Below, in pieces: positions 24,906 through 34,069 of a DNA stretch of 64,000 nucleotides (within the stretch, counting starts at the first letter, position 1; the number at the start of each line of letters is the position of its first letter). The notes under the pieces were generated by a model. That model ran no database searches. It was not told where the DNA came from and worked only from the letters and a program-made list of their open reading frames with translations. The stretch spans positions 177,358 through 241,357 of the forward strand of contig JARUKX010000002.1 of NCBI GenBank assembly GCA_029688825.1. Direction: 5' to 3'. The position numbers were made by a program, and so were the translations under genes. This DNA comes from Haloarculaceae archaeon H-GB1-1 (GTDB taxonomy: Archaea > Halobacteriota > Halobacteria > Halobacteriales > Haloarculaceae).

Positions 24906-25985
24906 CAGCGTCCGGATGCTCTCGACGTCGTGTTCGCCCATGTGGCCGATTCGGAAGGTCTCCTCGCCGAGCGCCGAGCCGTAGCCGTTCGAGAAGACCA
25001 TGTCGTATTTCTCGGAAACGGCGTCGATGGTCGCGGCGACGTCGATGCCCTGGGTGTTCTCGATACAGCTCACCGTCTGGGACTCGTAGCCAGCCTCGGG
25101 GAACATATCGAAGTGCTCGCGCGCCCACTCACGCGTGTACTCGGCCATCTCTCGGTGGCGCTGGTCGCGCTCGGCGTGGGTCTCCTCGAGCATGTGCTTC
25201 ATCTGTTTCCGGTAGGCCAGCATGATGGGAATCGCCGGCGTGGAGTGGGTCTGGCCCTTCCGGTCGTAGTAATCGAGCGTGCGCTGGAAGCCGCCGTACC
25301 AAGACGCCGAGTCCTTCGCGATCTCCCGCTCGTAGGCGTCCTCGCTGACCACACAGACCGCCAGCCCCGGCGGCATCGCGAAGGCCTTCTGGACGGAGGT
25401 GAAGATGACGTCGATGCCGTGGCCGTCGATGTCGACGTAGTCCCCACCCAGCGCGGAGACGGCGTCGACGACGAAGTAGGTGTCAGGATACTCGGCGACC
25501 ACGTCACCGATCTCTTCGACGGGGTTGCGGACGCCCGTCGAACTCTCGTTCATCACGCACGTGACCACGTCGTAGTCGGTCTCGCTCTCCTCGAGGTACT
25601 CGCGCACGTCCTCCGGCTTGACCGCCTTTCCCCACTCGTATTCGAGGGTGTCGACGGTCTTGCCTAGCCGCTCGGCGACGTTCGCCTGTCGCTCGCTGAA
25701 GCTCCCACAGGTCGTACAGAGGACGTTCTCGTCGACGAGATTCAGGATCGAACTCTCCATGAACTCGGTGCCAGAGGCCGTCAGGACGATCACATCGTTG
25801 TCGGTTCCGAGGAACTCCTTCGTGTCCTCGACGATGGTCGTGTACAGGTCCGTCATCCGGTCCATGCGGTGGCCGAACATCGGCTCGCACATCGCGTCGA
25901 TGACGTCCTCGCGCACCTCTGTCGGCCCCGGAATGTAGAGCGTCTTGTCCAGATAGTCGTCCGTATATTCCTGTTTCTTGGTCAT
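24873..25985 (-). CDS. Class V pyridoxal-phosphate aminotransferase (serine-pyruvate / alanine-glyoxylate type)
   Basis: The 370-residue enzyme has the fold-type I landmarks of the AGXT/SPT branch: an early 'YIPGPTEVREDVIDAM', 'VLTASGTEFMESSILN' (PLP phosphate loop), 'FVVDAVSALGGDYVDID' (Asp that pairs with the pyridine nitrogen) and the Schiff-base Lys in 'FTSVQKAFAMPPG'. It transfers amino groups between small amino and keto acids, likely glycine/serine metabolism. ATG 25985 is preferred; the long upstream extension of the frame has no matching family sequence. The C-terminus is duplicated just past the stop. Confidence 0.9.
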   Translation of the reverse strand: MTKKQEYTDDYLDKTLYIPGPTEVREDVIDAMCEPMFGHRMDRMTDLYTTIVEDTKEFLGTDNDVIVLTASGTEFMESSILNLVDENVLCTTCGSFSERQANVAERLGKTVDTLEYEWGKAVKPEDVREYLEESETDYDVVTCVMNESSTGVRNPVEEIGDVVAEYPDTYFVVDAVSALGGDYVDIDGHGIDVIFTSVQKAFAMPPGLAVCVVSEDAYEREIAKDSASWYGGFQRTLDYYDRKGQTHSTPAIPIMLAYRKQMKHMLEETHAERDQRHREMAEYTREWAREHFDMFPEAGYESQTVSCIENTQGIDVAATIDAVSEKYDMVFSNGYGSALGEETFRIGHMGEHDVESIRTLTDAIEDVAGL

Positions 25986-26247
25986 CGAACCACCCAAGTA
26001 TGGAGACTCGCGAGGCGGGACGGCATGGTCCTTTTGGTACCATGTGCGGTCGGGACGACAGAGTTCGGGCGAGCGCGAACGGGCGCAGTCGTCCACACGT
26101 AGCCACGTGAGACGACAGTACAGCGGGGCCGGTAGTGTCAGAATTGGAGGGGCTACGTCGGAGTAAGCTGGCGGAAAAATACGCTGCAGATTGAATTTTG
26201 TTCGGGTTGTACAATCATTGGCAATACGTTGAAGCCCCCAGCAGGCG

Positions 26248-27702
26248 ATGGTCAATGACGGCCATCTCGTTATGACTCAAACGCTCGCCGACCTGGAATC
26301 GCGGGGGACGATCTGGAACCATCTTCAGGACATCGTGCTGATGATCGGCATCGAATCAGGCGAAATACTCGACGTCAACGACACCGCGTGCGAGCGTCTG
26401 AACTATGCCAAAGAAGAGCTGTGCGGGGAGACCATCGCTGACGTCTCCGGGTTCCAATCAGTCGAATCGTGGCAGCGACATCTTCCGTCATCCGATGAAA
26501 CGCACACTGGAGAGAACGAGCTCCGGCCCGCCGGCGGGGAGCCGTTTCCCATCGAGGCATCCGTGTCTCGGTTCAGTGCCGACGGGACCGAGGTCGTGTT
26601 GGTCTTCGCCCGCGACATCACCGAGCGAAAGGAGCGCGAGCAGGAGATAGAGCACGCTCGCGCGTTCCTCGACGACGTCATCGAGGCGCTCCCGTACCCG
26701 CTGTACGTGCTCGACGTCGAAGATTACACCGTTCAGCGAGCCAACTCGATGGCGACTGCACAGGGGGGACAGACCTGTTATGAAGTCACACACAAGCGAG
26801 ACCAACCGTGCCACGAGGGGGACGAGCAGACCTTCCCGTGTCCGCTTCAGAACGTCACTGAAACGGGAGCTCCAACGACGGTCGAGCACACCCACTACGA
26901 GGACGGAACGGAGAACGTTCACGAGGTCCATGCCGCACCCATCGTCGACGAGGATGGCACCGTCGTCCAGGTGGTCGAAAGCCTCATCGACGTAACCGAG
27001 CGCAAGCAGTACGAGCAGCGCCTCGAGGAGCAACGCGACAATCTCGACGTGCTGAATCAGGTGCTCCGCCACGACATCCGCAACGATCTCCAACTCGTTA
27101 CAGCGTACGCTGACATAATTGCAGATCGCGTCGATGGCGAGGAACGGGAGTACGTCGATACGATCCGTGAGAGCGCCAATCACGCTGTCGAACTCACGAT
27201 GACCGCCCGCGATATGGCGGACGTGATGCTCTCCGCAGACGAGGTTCGACACCCGGTGAACCTTCGCATGGTCCTCGAGAACGAGCTCGATGAGTTTCGC
27301 TCGACGTACACCGCCGCGGTCATCACCACCGAGGGCACCGTTCCACCAGTCACGGTGCTCGCCAGCGACATGCTGGACTCGGTGTTTCGAAACTTGCTCA
27401 AGAACGCCATCCAGCACAACGATGGCAACGTGCCTCGGGTGACGGTCACGGCGACGGCGGACAACGACACTGTGCGAGTACGTGTCGCTGACAACGGACC
27501 AGGAGTACCCGACGAGCGGAAAGACGAGATCTTCGGCAAGGGTGACAAGGGGTTGGAAAGCCAGGGGACCGGAATCGGCCTGTACCTGGTCAAGACGCTC
27601 GTCGAGATCTACGGGGGCGACGTCTGGGTCGAGGACAACGAGCCCGAGGGGGCAGTGTTCGTCGTCGAACTGAACCGGGCGGGCGACTCTGGCGACACCT
27701 GA
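26248..27702 (+). CDS. PAS-domain histidine kinase with Cys-rich PAS
   Basis: The 484-residue protein has PAS1 (about 20-130), PAS2 (about 135-255), HisKA helix with 'VLRHDIRNDLQLV' and a HATPase with 'NLLKNAIQHND', 'DNGPGVPDE' and 'GTGIGLYLVKTLV'. PAS2 carries Cys-containing blocks 'GQTCYEVTHKRDQPCHEGD' and 'TFPCPLQNV', a pattern seen in putative redox or metal-sensing PAS domains. Its catalytic core is very similar to that of the giant kinase 5 kb upstream, so they are likely paralogues. No transmembrane helix is present. ATG 26272 is a second possible start. Confidence 0.9.
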   Translation: MVNDGHLVMTQTLADLESRGTIWNHLQDIVLMIGIESGEILDVNDTACERLNYAKEELCGETIADVSGFQSVESWQRHLPSSDETHTGENELRPAGGEPFPIEASVSRFSADGTEVVLVFARDITERKEREQEIEHARAFLDDVIEALPYPLYVLDVEDYTVQRANSMATAQGGQTCYEVTHKRDQPCHEGDEQTFPCPLQNVTETGAPTTVEHTHYEDGTENVHEVHAAPIVDEDGTVVQVVESLIDVTERKQYEQRLEEQRDNLDVLNQVLRHDIRNDLQLVTAYADIIADRVDGEEREYVDTIRESANHAVELTMTARDMADVMLSADEVRHPVNLRMVLENELDEFRSTYTAAVITTEGTVPPVTVLASDMLDSVFRNLLKNAIQHNDGNVPRVTVTATADNDTVRVRVADNGPGVPDERKDEIFGKGDKGLESQGTGIGLYLVKTLVEIYGGDVWVEDNEPEGAVFVVELNRAGDSGDT

Positions 27703-28023
27703 ATGCGAGCTTCGCCACCGTGACAGCAACAGTCAGGAGCCGTCCAGAAGACTCGTGAGGGCACTGTCTAGGTACACCGATTCGAGAAGCGAGCAGTCGG
27801 TGGTTTCGGTGTCCATGACCGACCAAGAACTGGTCAAGGAGACGTTGAACACGGCTACCAGTGACGGGGGAAACAACGAGCGCACGGCAACGCCCGCCAG
27901 TCGGTCGCCGTTCGTCCAAGTCACGCACCGAGGGTAGCAGTGTGTACTCAATGATCAAATATGATAGAGGCGAAGTCGCTTCCGAGAAACGGGACGAGAA
28001 TTTACCCGATGGTGTTCGCCGAA

Positions 28024-28434
28024 ATGGATTCGGCCGTGCTGTTCGGCATGATTACGATGGTGACGTGGGGAATCTGGATCGTTCTGGGCAACGCTGCGTC
28101 GGAATCCATCGATCCCAGAACAGCAGCCGCCATCTCGTATCTCACAGCAGGGCTCCTCGCACTCGGGTTCATCGTGGTGTCGGACGCTTCGGTCTTCGTT
28201 ACTACGAGAGGAGGATTGCTTGCTGGCGTGGCCGGACTGTTCACGGGAGTCGGCCCCATCTCGAGGTACGTCGGGTTCGCTCACGGGTCGAGGACTATCG
28301 TCTCGACGCTGGGTGCCATGTACTTCGTCGTCGCGGCCATCATCGGCATGGTCGTCTTCGGAGACGAGGTTACGATGACGAGATCTGCCGGCATCGCGTT
28401 CGCCGTCATCGGCGTTGGCTTGGTCACTCGATAG
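28024..28434 (+). CDS. EamA/DMT-family membrane protein, half-size
   Basis: The ~136-residue product has four to five hydrophobic helices beginning 'FGMITMVTWGIWIVLGNAAS', typical of an EamA repeat of the drug/metabolite transporter superfamily. The ending 'SAGIAFAVIGVGLVTR' matches the last helix of such a unit. Full-length transporters carry two repeats; single-repeat versions are known in haloarchaea and would function as dimers. ATG 28024 is taken; ATG 28009 and an earlier one are in frame. Confidence 0.7.
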   Translation: MDSAVLFGMITMVTWGIWIVLGNAASESIDPRTAAAISYLTAGLLALGFIVVSDASVFVTTRGGLLAGVAGLFTGVGPISRYVGFAHGSRTIVSTLGAMYFVVAAIIGMVVFGDEVTMTRSAGIAFAVIGVGLVTR

Positions 28435-28494
28435 CCCTCACCGTATTCGAGCGTGTTACCCGGAGGTGAGATGATTCGGCCGCCACTGGCTCGA

Positions 28495-29043
28495 TATGGC
28501 TGTTTGGCGCGTCCTGCTCAACCTCTCGGTCACACTCCTTCCGACTAACGGTGTCGTCGGGATCGACGCCTCCGGCTTTGACCGTATCACGTCTCAAAAC
28601 ACTACACGAAACGAACGAAGTTGACGATTCAGCAGCTGAAAGTCACGCTCCTCGTAGACACGAAGTCGAACGCGATTATCGAATTACACGTAACGACGAC
28701 ACGAAAACACGACTCAAAGATTGCGCCGTCACTCATCAAGCGGAATCCCGGGAAAGTAGCGGTTCTCCTTGGCGACAAGGGATACGACGACCAGTAGGTT
28801 CGTGCGTTAGCCCGTGGGACTGGTGTTCGACCGCTAATCAAGCACCGCGAGGTTTCGTCGCTTCACAAGGCGTGGAACGCTCGACTGGACGCCGACCTCT
28901 ACGGCCAACGTAGTCAGAACGAGACGGTGAACTCTCGCCTGAAACGAAAATATGGCACATTCGTCCGCTCACGGCACTGGTGGAAGCAGTTCCGTGAACT
29001 CGTTGTCGGCTGTCTCACTCACAACATTGACAGGGCACTCTGA
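28495..29043 (+). pseudogene. Decayed IS5-type (ISH) transposase
   Basis: In shifting frames the text reads 'VVGIDASGFDRITSQNTTRN', then 'QQLKVTLLVDTKSNAIIELH', 'VLLGDKGYDDQ', a TAG stop at 28796, then 'VRPLIKHREVSSLHKAWNAR', 'LYGQRSQNETVNSRLKRKYG' and 'FRELVVGCLTHNIDRAL'. The order (DDE residues at ID, GDKGYD and the QRSxxETVNS signature) is that of haloarchaeal IS5-group transposases. The N-terminus is missing, one frameshift and one in-frame stop are present, and no clear terminal repeats were found. Confidence 0.75.
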
Positions 29044-29226
29044 CGATCAATATAGGGCGTACACGTACAAATCAGCCCGTTGAGTTGCTCAACACCTGCC
29101 AAGAATAGCGTGCGAGATAGAGCGGGAGTTTCCAACAAGGAGCAGCAATGTCTACGCCCATTGAGAGCTGAAACCTTTGCGCGGTTTGCGTGCTTGTCGG
29201 CGGATGGCCCTTGGAGTAGGTTCGTA

Positions 29227-29871
29227 TTATGGCGTTAAATCGTGTGGAGCGAGTTCGGCCTGCGTGGATAGTGCGCTGCCTGTTCGAAGCTTGTACCCAA
29301 GCACCAGATTCGTGAGTGTGAGGACTGCAACTACACCGAGGATTTTGCTCACCGGATTGAACCCGGCGATGCCAGTCCCGAGATTAAACAGGAAGGTGAG
29401 CACCAAGAGCAAGAAGAGAAGTCCCACACTCCGTGTATAGGTGGGGGTTCGGAGGGTGGCGATGCCATACAGTCCGCAACCAAGCACGATGCCAGGGAAC
29501 ATACCTGGGAGGAAGTATGGGGTGTAGTCCCCGAGTGTCCCGCTGAGGACACCAGCGAAGAGACCGAGCGAGACGGCAGCCATGATTAAGTTCGTGAACA
29601 GTCCTATCACAACGAAGAGGCCACCAGCGCGTGCAAGCCACCGGTTCCGGGCAGCAAGATCAGGGTAGAATCCGAGGAGGCCGATGAACCCGGCAGTCCA
29701 TGCTGTTCCGATGAACGCCTGCCCCAAGGTCATATACTGTCCTTGTGTTCCTGCAACGATGTTTAATAATAGAATTGTGGCGTCGGCGGCGAAAATTATA
29801 CCCGCAATTGTAAACGCCGTTGCGCGCCATGCTTTGAGCGATCTTTTACGTTGTGTGTTCTCACTTACCAT
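29227..29871 (-). CDS. Six-helix membrane protein of unknown function
   Basis: The 214-residue protein has about six hydrophobic segments (near residues 15-37, 48-66, 78-105, 115-137, 145-168, 172-190) with short charged ends. It has no recognised transporter motif. ATG 29871 follows an AT-rich stretch with TATA-like sequence. It lies downstream of, and convergent with, the dead IS5 transposase. Confidence 0.7.
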   Translation of the reverse strand: MVSENTQRKRSLKAWRATAFTIAGIIFAADATILLLNIVAGTQGQYMTLGQAFIGTAWTAGFIGLLGFYPDLAARNRWLARAGGLFVVIGLFTNLIMAAVSLGLFAGVLSGTLGDYTPYFLPGMFPGIVLGCGLYGIATLRTPTYTRSVGLLFLLLVLTFLFNLGTGIAGFNPVSKILGVVAVLTLTNLVLGYKLRTGSALSTQAELAPHDLTP

Positions 29872-30291
29872 ATCATTACGATTAATGGAGGTATAATAAT
29901 CCTTCCCCTGAATTTACCTACTGGTGAAAAATACTCTGGTTCGTGGAATCGTGACAGCGAGGGTGAGAGGGATGTTTCTCAGTACGCGCTCTGTCTCTTA
30001 CACGGCGATCGGGACACCGATTCAAACTGAGAGGAGTATCAGCAGTCAGTACGTAGTCCTACCTAACTGCTGTTTCAGTGGAACAGGTGTCGAACCAATA
30101 GGATTTCAACAGAGCCAGTGCATCAGAATATCACCCTCCTGCTGTCCAATTGCGTCTATAATAAATGACTCAAGTAGTCCTTCAACTTCCATGACTAGAT
30201 TCACACACTCAGTGCTTCCAGCAGCTATATGATTAATCGGCCCAGTACCGGAGAGATGTTCATCCACCATATGCTTCAATACATTCTTGCT

Positions 30292-30432
30292 GACACTGTT
30301 CAGACAAGGTCTGAAAATCGAAGCGATCGTAGTTGTCGGTGTCCATGCGAAACCACAACCCCCTCATCGAATGTAGCACCGACTTCGAGTGAGGATTTAT
30401 GGAGCGAGGGACGGCACCGGAACCGGCGAGTG
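30292..30432 (+). mobile_element. Left-end relic of an IS6-family insertion sequence
   Basis: GACACTGTTCAGACAAGG at 30292 resembles the terminal repeat GGCAyTGTTCA of the IS6 elements further along the window. It is followed from ATG 30344 by 'MRNHNPLIECSTDFE', a stop, and 'GFMERGTAPEPAS', which corresponds to the N-terminus of IS6-type transposases (DLEFVERxATPE..). The rest of the element is absent. Confidence 0.5.
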
Positions 30433-30811
30433 CGACTTACCGTCCGTTCGAAGTAATAATTCCACACCATTATTATGAGATTATAACTCATCATATTACC
30501 ATTTTTGCTGAGTCAATTTTACGTATAACGCTATTGGTGATATGTAAGAACTATTATCTGAAGACCAGAATGTTAGGGGAAATATACTTCGGTGGACGAG
30601 ACCTGCCACCAGATTCGAAATATGGAAAAGAGGCTTGTAATGCCAACAAATAAATTATCAATTATATGAATACATATTATTATAACGGATTATATATTTA
30701 TTTTTGACACATACTTGAAGATTGATTGAAATTCACGTCAGGGACGCTGAACCTGAATGGCGATTTCACCGCCTACTCTGGCACGGAGACAGATGGGGGT
30801 CCACTGACAAG
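30433..30811. other. AT-rich intergenic stretch without a recognisable gene
   Basis: This sequence is far more AT-rich than the surrounding DNA, particularly around 30470-30720, with several TATA-like runs. I found no supported coding region. It may be foreign or relic DNA between two insertion-sequence scars. Confidence 0.4.
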
Positions 30812-30831
30812 CCCACGACTTCAGTCGCGGG
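30812..30831 (+). mobile_element. IS200/IS605-type right-end hairpin relic
   Basis: CCCACGACT-TC-AGTCGCGGG forms a near-perfect hairpin, flanked by AAG before and TACCTGAC after. Sub-terminal hairpins of this sequence (CCCACGACTTCAGTCGTGGG) are typical of right ends of haloarchaeal IS200/IS605 (IS1341) elements. No TnpB coding region remains beside it. Confidence 0.45.
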
Positions 30832-31008
30832 TACCTGACAACGTAGCCCTTCGGAAGAGCGCATCAGTGAGCGGGCACGTCGAATCTGTGAAGATGTCGA
30901 GTCTGGCGGTGTGGGTACCCTTCGTCGGGTGTCGTGAGTGCGCCGCGTCGGCCACGAGCGCGGAACGCTGTGGCCGCCGACAGTTGAGCGTTATAGAAGG
31001 AGAAGTGA

Positions 31009-31821
31009 TTACAGTTGTCTCGCGAGTCGGTCGAGGCCGATCGAGAGCGCGGAGACGACGAGCACAGCCACCACCATCACAATGAGGAGCGTCGAGACGA
31101 CATTAACGACGGGGTCGAGCACCTGACTGATGGAGGTCCACGCCAGTACCGGGATGGTGCGGGTGTCGTGTCCGGAGAGGAACAGGGCCATGATGAACTC
31201 CTGCAGGCTGATGATGAACGCGATGAGCGCCGAGGCCAGCAGCCCCTCCTTTATCTGCGGGACGACGATCTCGACAAATGTGCGAGCTGGCGATGCACCG
31301 AGGTCCAGGGCCGCGTCTCGCAGACCCCAGTTGACCTGGGTCATCACCGACTGCAGGATGAGGAAGGAGATGGGCGTCGCCCACAGCGAGTGCGCGATGA
31401 CGATGCTGAGGTACGACTGGTGGAGGTCGAAGCTCCCCAGGAACGCCAGCAAGGCGACGCCGAGGACGACCGGCGGGAGGAACAGCGGCATCAGCGCGAC
31501 CGGCACGACGTACTGGACCCACGATGCCTCGGACTTGCGGACGCCAAAGGCGGCCAGCAGCGCCAGCGTCGTCGCGACGACCGTCGATCCGACGCCGACG
31601 ACGACGCTGTTCCTGACTGCCTGCATCCACGCCGGGTCCGCCAAGAACTCCGCGTACCACTGCAGCGAGAAGCTCTCCGGGGGGAACTGGAACAGTGACG
31701 AACTCGTGAACGAGGTGGTGATGACCACGACTAGCGGCGCGAGCAGCATCGCCAGCATCGCGACGTAACCGACTCTGAACGCGGTCGTCTGGGTGCGCTG
31801 CTCAAATGTCATAGTTCTCAC
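31009..31821 (-). CDS. ABC transporter permease (spermidine/putrescine PotC type)
   Basis: The 270-residue protein has six hydrophobic segments and the permease EAA-loop in 'DAALDLGASPARTFVEIVVP' about 90 residues from the end, which docks to the ATPase. The pattern fits the PotC/CysW branch. It overlaps the start of its own gene by 20 bases with the end of the preceding permease gene, so the two are translated together. With its partner it forms the membrane channel for a cationic or polyamine-like solute. Confidence 0.85.
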   Translation of the reverse strand: MRTMTFEQRTQTTAFRVGYVAMLAMLLAPLVVVITTSFTSSSLFQFPPESFSLQWYAEFLADPAWMQAVRNSVVVGVGSTVVATTLALLAAFGVRKSEASWVQYVVPVALMPLFLPPVVLGVALLAFLGSFDLHQSYLSIVIAHSLWATPISFLILQSVMTQVNWGLRDAALDLGASPARTFVEIVVPQIKEGLLASALIAFIISLQEFIMALFLSGHDTRTIPVLAWTSISQVLDPVVNVVSTLLIVMVVAVLVVSALSIGLDRLARQL

Positions 31822-32707
31822 CCAGTTTGTCGCCGATGGCCACGAACAGCACGGAGACGCTGGCTAGCACGACCACCAGGACCACAAACGACAGCGCCGT
31901 CGCCAGCGGCCAGTTGAACCGCGAGATCATCAGCCGGTACACTTCCATCGCGGCCGTCTGTTGGGAACTGGCCCCGAGCAGGAACGGCGCGGCGTACGCG
32001 CCGAACGACCACGCGAAGCTGATGACGGCAGCGACGGCGATACCGGGTAGCAACTGCGGCAAGACGATCTCGTAGAACGCCCGCAGTTCACCCGCGCCGA
32101 GGTCGTTCGCCGCCTCGACCTTCTTCCAGTCGATGGTCGCCAGGACGCTGTAGATGGACAGGACGGTGTAGGGGAAGATGGTGTACACTTGCCCGACCGT
32201 CGCCCCGAAGAGGTTGGTCACCAGCAACACCGGCTCGCGCAGCAACTGTATCGCTGTCAGCAACTGGTTGACGACGCCGACCGGCGAGAGCAACAGGAGA
32301 ATCGAGAACAGTCGGACGACGAGCGTGGTCAGCAGCGTCACGACGACGGCGAATAACAACACGTTCTGTAGGAGGCCCTTTGCGCGCCAGATGGCGTAGG
32401 CGTAGTAGGTGCTGATGACCACCGCGATGGCGGTGACGAGGACGGCGAACTTCAGCGAGAAGTAGAGAATCTCCTGGAAGTGACTCGAGAAGACCACCTG
32501 CTGGAAGTTCGCCAGCGTGAGCGTTCCGGGGACGTACGCACCGCTGGAGGTCTGCTCGAAGAGGGAGACCCGCACCAGCAACAACAGCGGCGCGACGAAG
32601 AACCCGAGTTCGAACAGCACCAGCGGCGCCAGCAGGAGTTCCGGTCGGTACAGCCCTTTCGCTCGCTGTCGGCTCCTCGCGAGGACGCTTCCGGTAGCGT
32701 GTTCCAT
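31802..32707 (-). CDS. ABC transporter permease (spermidine/putrescine PotB type)
   Basis: The 301-residue protein has six hydrophobic segments; the EAA loop reads 'KVEAANDLGAGELRAFYEIV'. It follows the binding-protein stop after only six bases and overlaps the second permease, giving a compact binding protein-permease-permease operon read from the promoter at 33945. The N-terminus is typical of PotB-like permeases, with a first helix near residues 24-46. Confidence 0.85.
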   Translation of the reverse strand: MEHATGSVLARSRQRAKGLYRPELLLAPLVLFELGFFVAPLLLLVRVSLFEQTSSGAYVPGTLTLANFQQVVFSSHFQEILYFSLKFAVLVTAIAVVISTYYAYAIWRAKGLLQNVLLFAVVVTLLTTLVVRLFSILLLLSPVGVVNQLLTAIQLLREPVLLVTNLFGATVGQVYTIFPYTVLSIYSVLATIDWKKVEAANDLGAGELRAFYEIVLPQLLPGIAVAAVISFAWSFGAYAAPFLLGASSQQTAAMEVYRLMISRFNWPLATALSFVVLVVVLASVSVLFVAIGDKLGENYDI

Positions 32708-32713
32708 AGCTCG

Positions 32714-33922
32714 CTAGTTCCCCTTGATGTCCTGGAAGGCGCTCGACAGCGCCGAGGAGTGCTCGGAGAGCTTCGTGAAGTCGGCGATTTTGATGTTCTC
32801 CCACTCGCTGGCCGACGTGGGGTACTGGTCGGCGACGCGGTCCGGATAGGAGACGTCTTCGTTCGAGGTGTAGACGTACCCCTCGCTGGCCCACTCGCTC
32901 TGGACCTCGGGGTCGAGCATGTGGTTCAGGAAGTCCTCGGCCATGGCGCGCTCGTCGGTGCCCCGGACCGGACAGTAGTGGTCGAGGTAGCCGGCGGTCT
33001 TCGACGGCGTGACCCAGCTCAGCGAGTCGCTGCCCGAGGCGGCGGCGTTGCCCATCCCGGAGTACCACATCGACATGTCGATGATGCCCTGTTTCAGGCT
33101 GCTCTCTATCTCGGCGAAGGAGCCGGTCCAGAGCTCGACGTTCTGGCCGAACTCGCGCATGCGGTCGAACACCGCCTGGTGCTGATCCTCGTTGTAGAGT
33201 TCCTGCATCCCTGGCGCGGTGTCGAGCGTGACCGCGGCGACCTCGAAGGGGTAGATGTACCAGCTTCCCTCGAAGCCGATTCGGTCGGTCCCCTCCTTGT
33301 CCGAGAGCAGGTCCATCCAATTGGACGGCTCCCAGCCGACGTCGTTCCGGTAGATGATTCCTTCGAGAGAACCGTCGGTCGGTACGCCGTACTTTGTCCC
33401 CCGGAGGTCCTTCAAGTAGTCGTACACGCCGTCGAGGTTCGGGACGTTCTCCTCGCGCACCTCGAGGAAGAGATCCTCGCTCCGTCCCTGCCAGTAGAAG
33501 AACCCCTCAGCGGCGGCCACGTCGTAGGGCGGATCGTCCGCAGGCGCGCTCTTGATTTCGGAGATGATGCTCCCCCCCGCAGGGTTTACCTCGACGGTCG
33601 CGCCGGTCTTCTCTTCGAAGGACTTCGCGACGGTCTTCTCGAAGGCATCCGCGTAAATGCCCGCCCACGTCGCGACGCTGAGCGTCTTCCCCTCGTAGTC
33701 GCCCGACGCCGTGCCGCTCGCACCGTCGGTTGCCGTTCCGCCGCCGTCGGTGCTCTCGCCGCCTCCGTCACCGGACGGGCCGCTCATACAGCCCGCAAGC
33801 GCGATGGCGGACGCGCCGGTCGTCGCGGTCAGGAACCGACGTCGACTCACGCGGCCGCTTCCGCCGGCACCCGTGGTACCCGTACTACTGCCTGGAGAGT
33901 CGCCTCTGTCAGACGCTGGCAT
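32714..33922 (-). CDS. ABC transporter substrate-binding lipoprotein (PotD-like, Tat-exported)
   Basis: The 402-residue protein opens with a Ser/Gly-rich leader, the twin-arginine motif 'SRRRFLTA' and the lipobox 'ALAGC' (about residue 45), so it should be exported folded and lipid-anchored outside the membrane. A Gly/Thr/Asp linker follows. The mature part resembles spermidine/putrescine-type periplasmic binding proteins ('LSVATWAGIYADAFEKTVAK' at its start). It would capture a cationic or amide-containing solute for the two permeases downstream. Confidence 0.85.
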   Translation of the reverse strand: MPASDRGDSPGSSTGTTGAGGSGRVSRRRFLTATTGASAIALAGCMSGPSGDGGGESTDGGGTATDGASGTASGDYEGKTLSVATWAGIYADAFEKTVAKSFEEKTGATVEVNPAGGSIISEIKSAPADDPPYDVAAAEGFFYWQGRSEDLFLEVREENVPNLDGVYDYLKDLRGTKYGVPTDGSLEGIIYRNDVGWEPSNWMDLLSDKEGTDRIGFEGSWYIYPFEVAAVTLDTAPGMQELYNEDQHQAVFDRMREFGQNVELWTGSFAEIESSLKQGIIDMSMWYSGMGNAAASGSDSLSWVTPSKTAGYLDHYCPVRGTDERAMAEDFLNHMLDPEVQSEWASEGYVYTSNEDVSYPDRVADQYPTSASEWENIKIADFTKLSEHSSALSSAFQDIKGN

Positions 33923-33944
33923 AGCAACTGGCGTATCGAACAGG

Positions 33945-33957
33945 TTGTATAAAATTG
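33945..33957 (-). promoter_or_regulatory. TATA box for the binding protein-permease operon
   Basis: On the minus strand CAATTTTATACAA lies 23-35 bases upstream of ATG 33922. It gives this operon its own promoter, separate from those of the ATPase and the amidases. Confidence 0.55.
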
Positions 33958-34069
33958 TTTCGAACGTTAACGATAATTGGTGTACGTAGAGTCCGTCGGC
34001 GTCGCTACCGAACGACCCGTCTGCAGCGGATTGCGTCGCTCTCGCGGCTCGACTCGCCCGTCGGCGCTC

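Noticed and set aside
32480..33952. 490-codon plus-strand open frame
   Set aside because: Antisense to the binding protein and permease genes, which have Tat, lipobox and EAA motifs.
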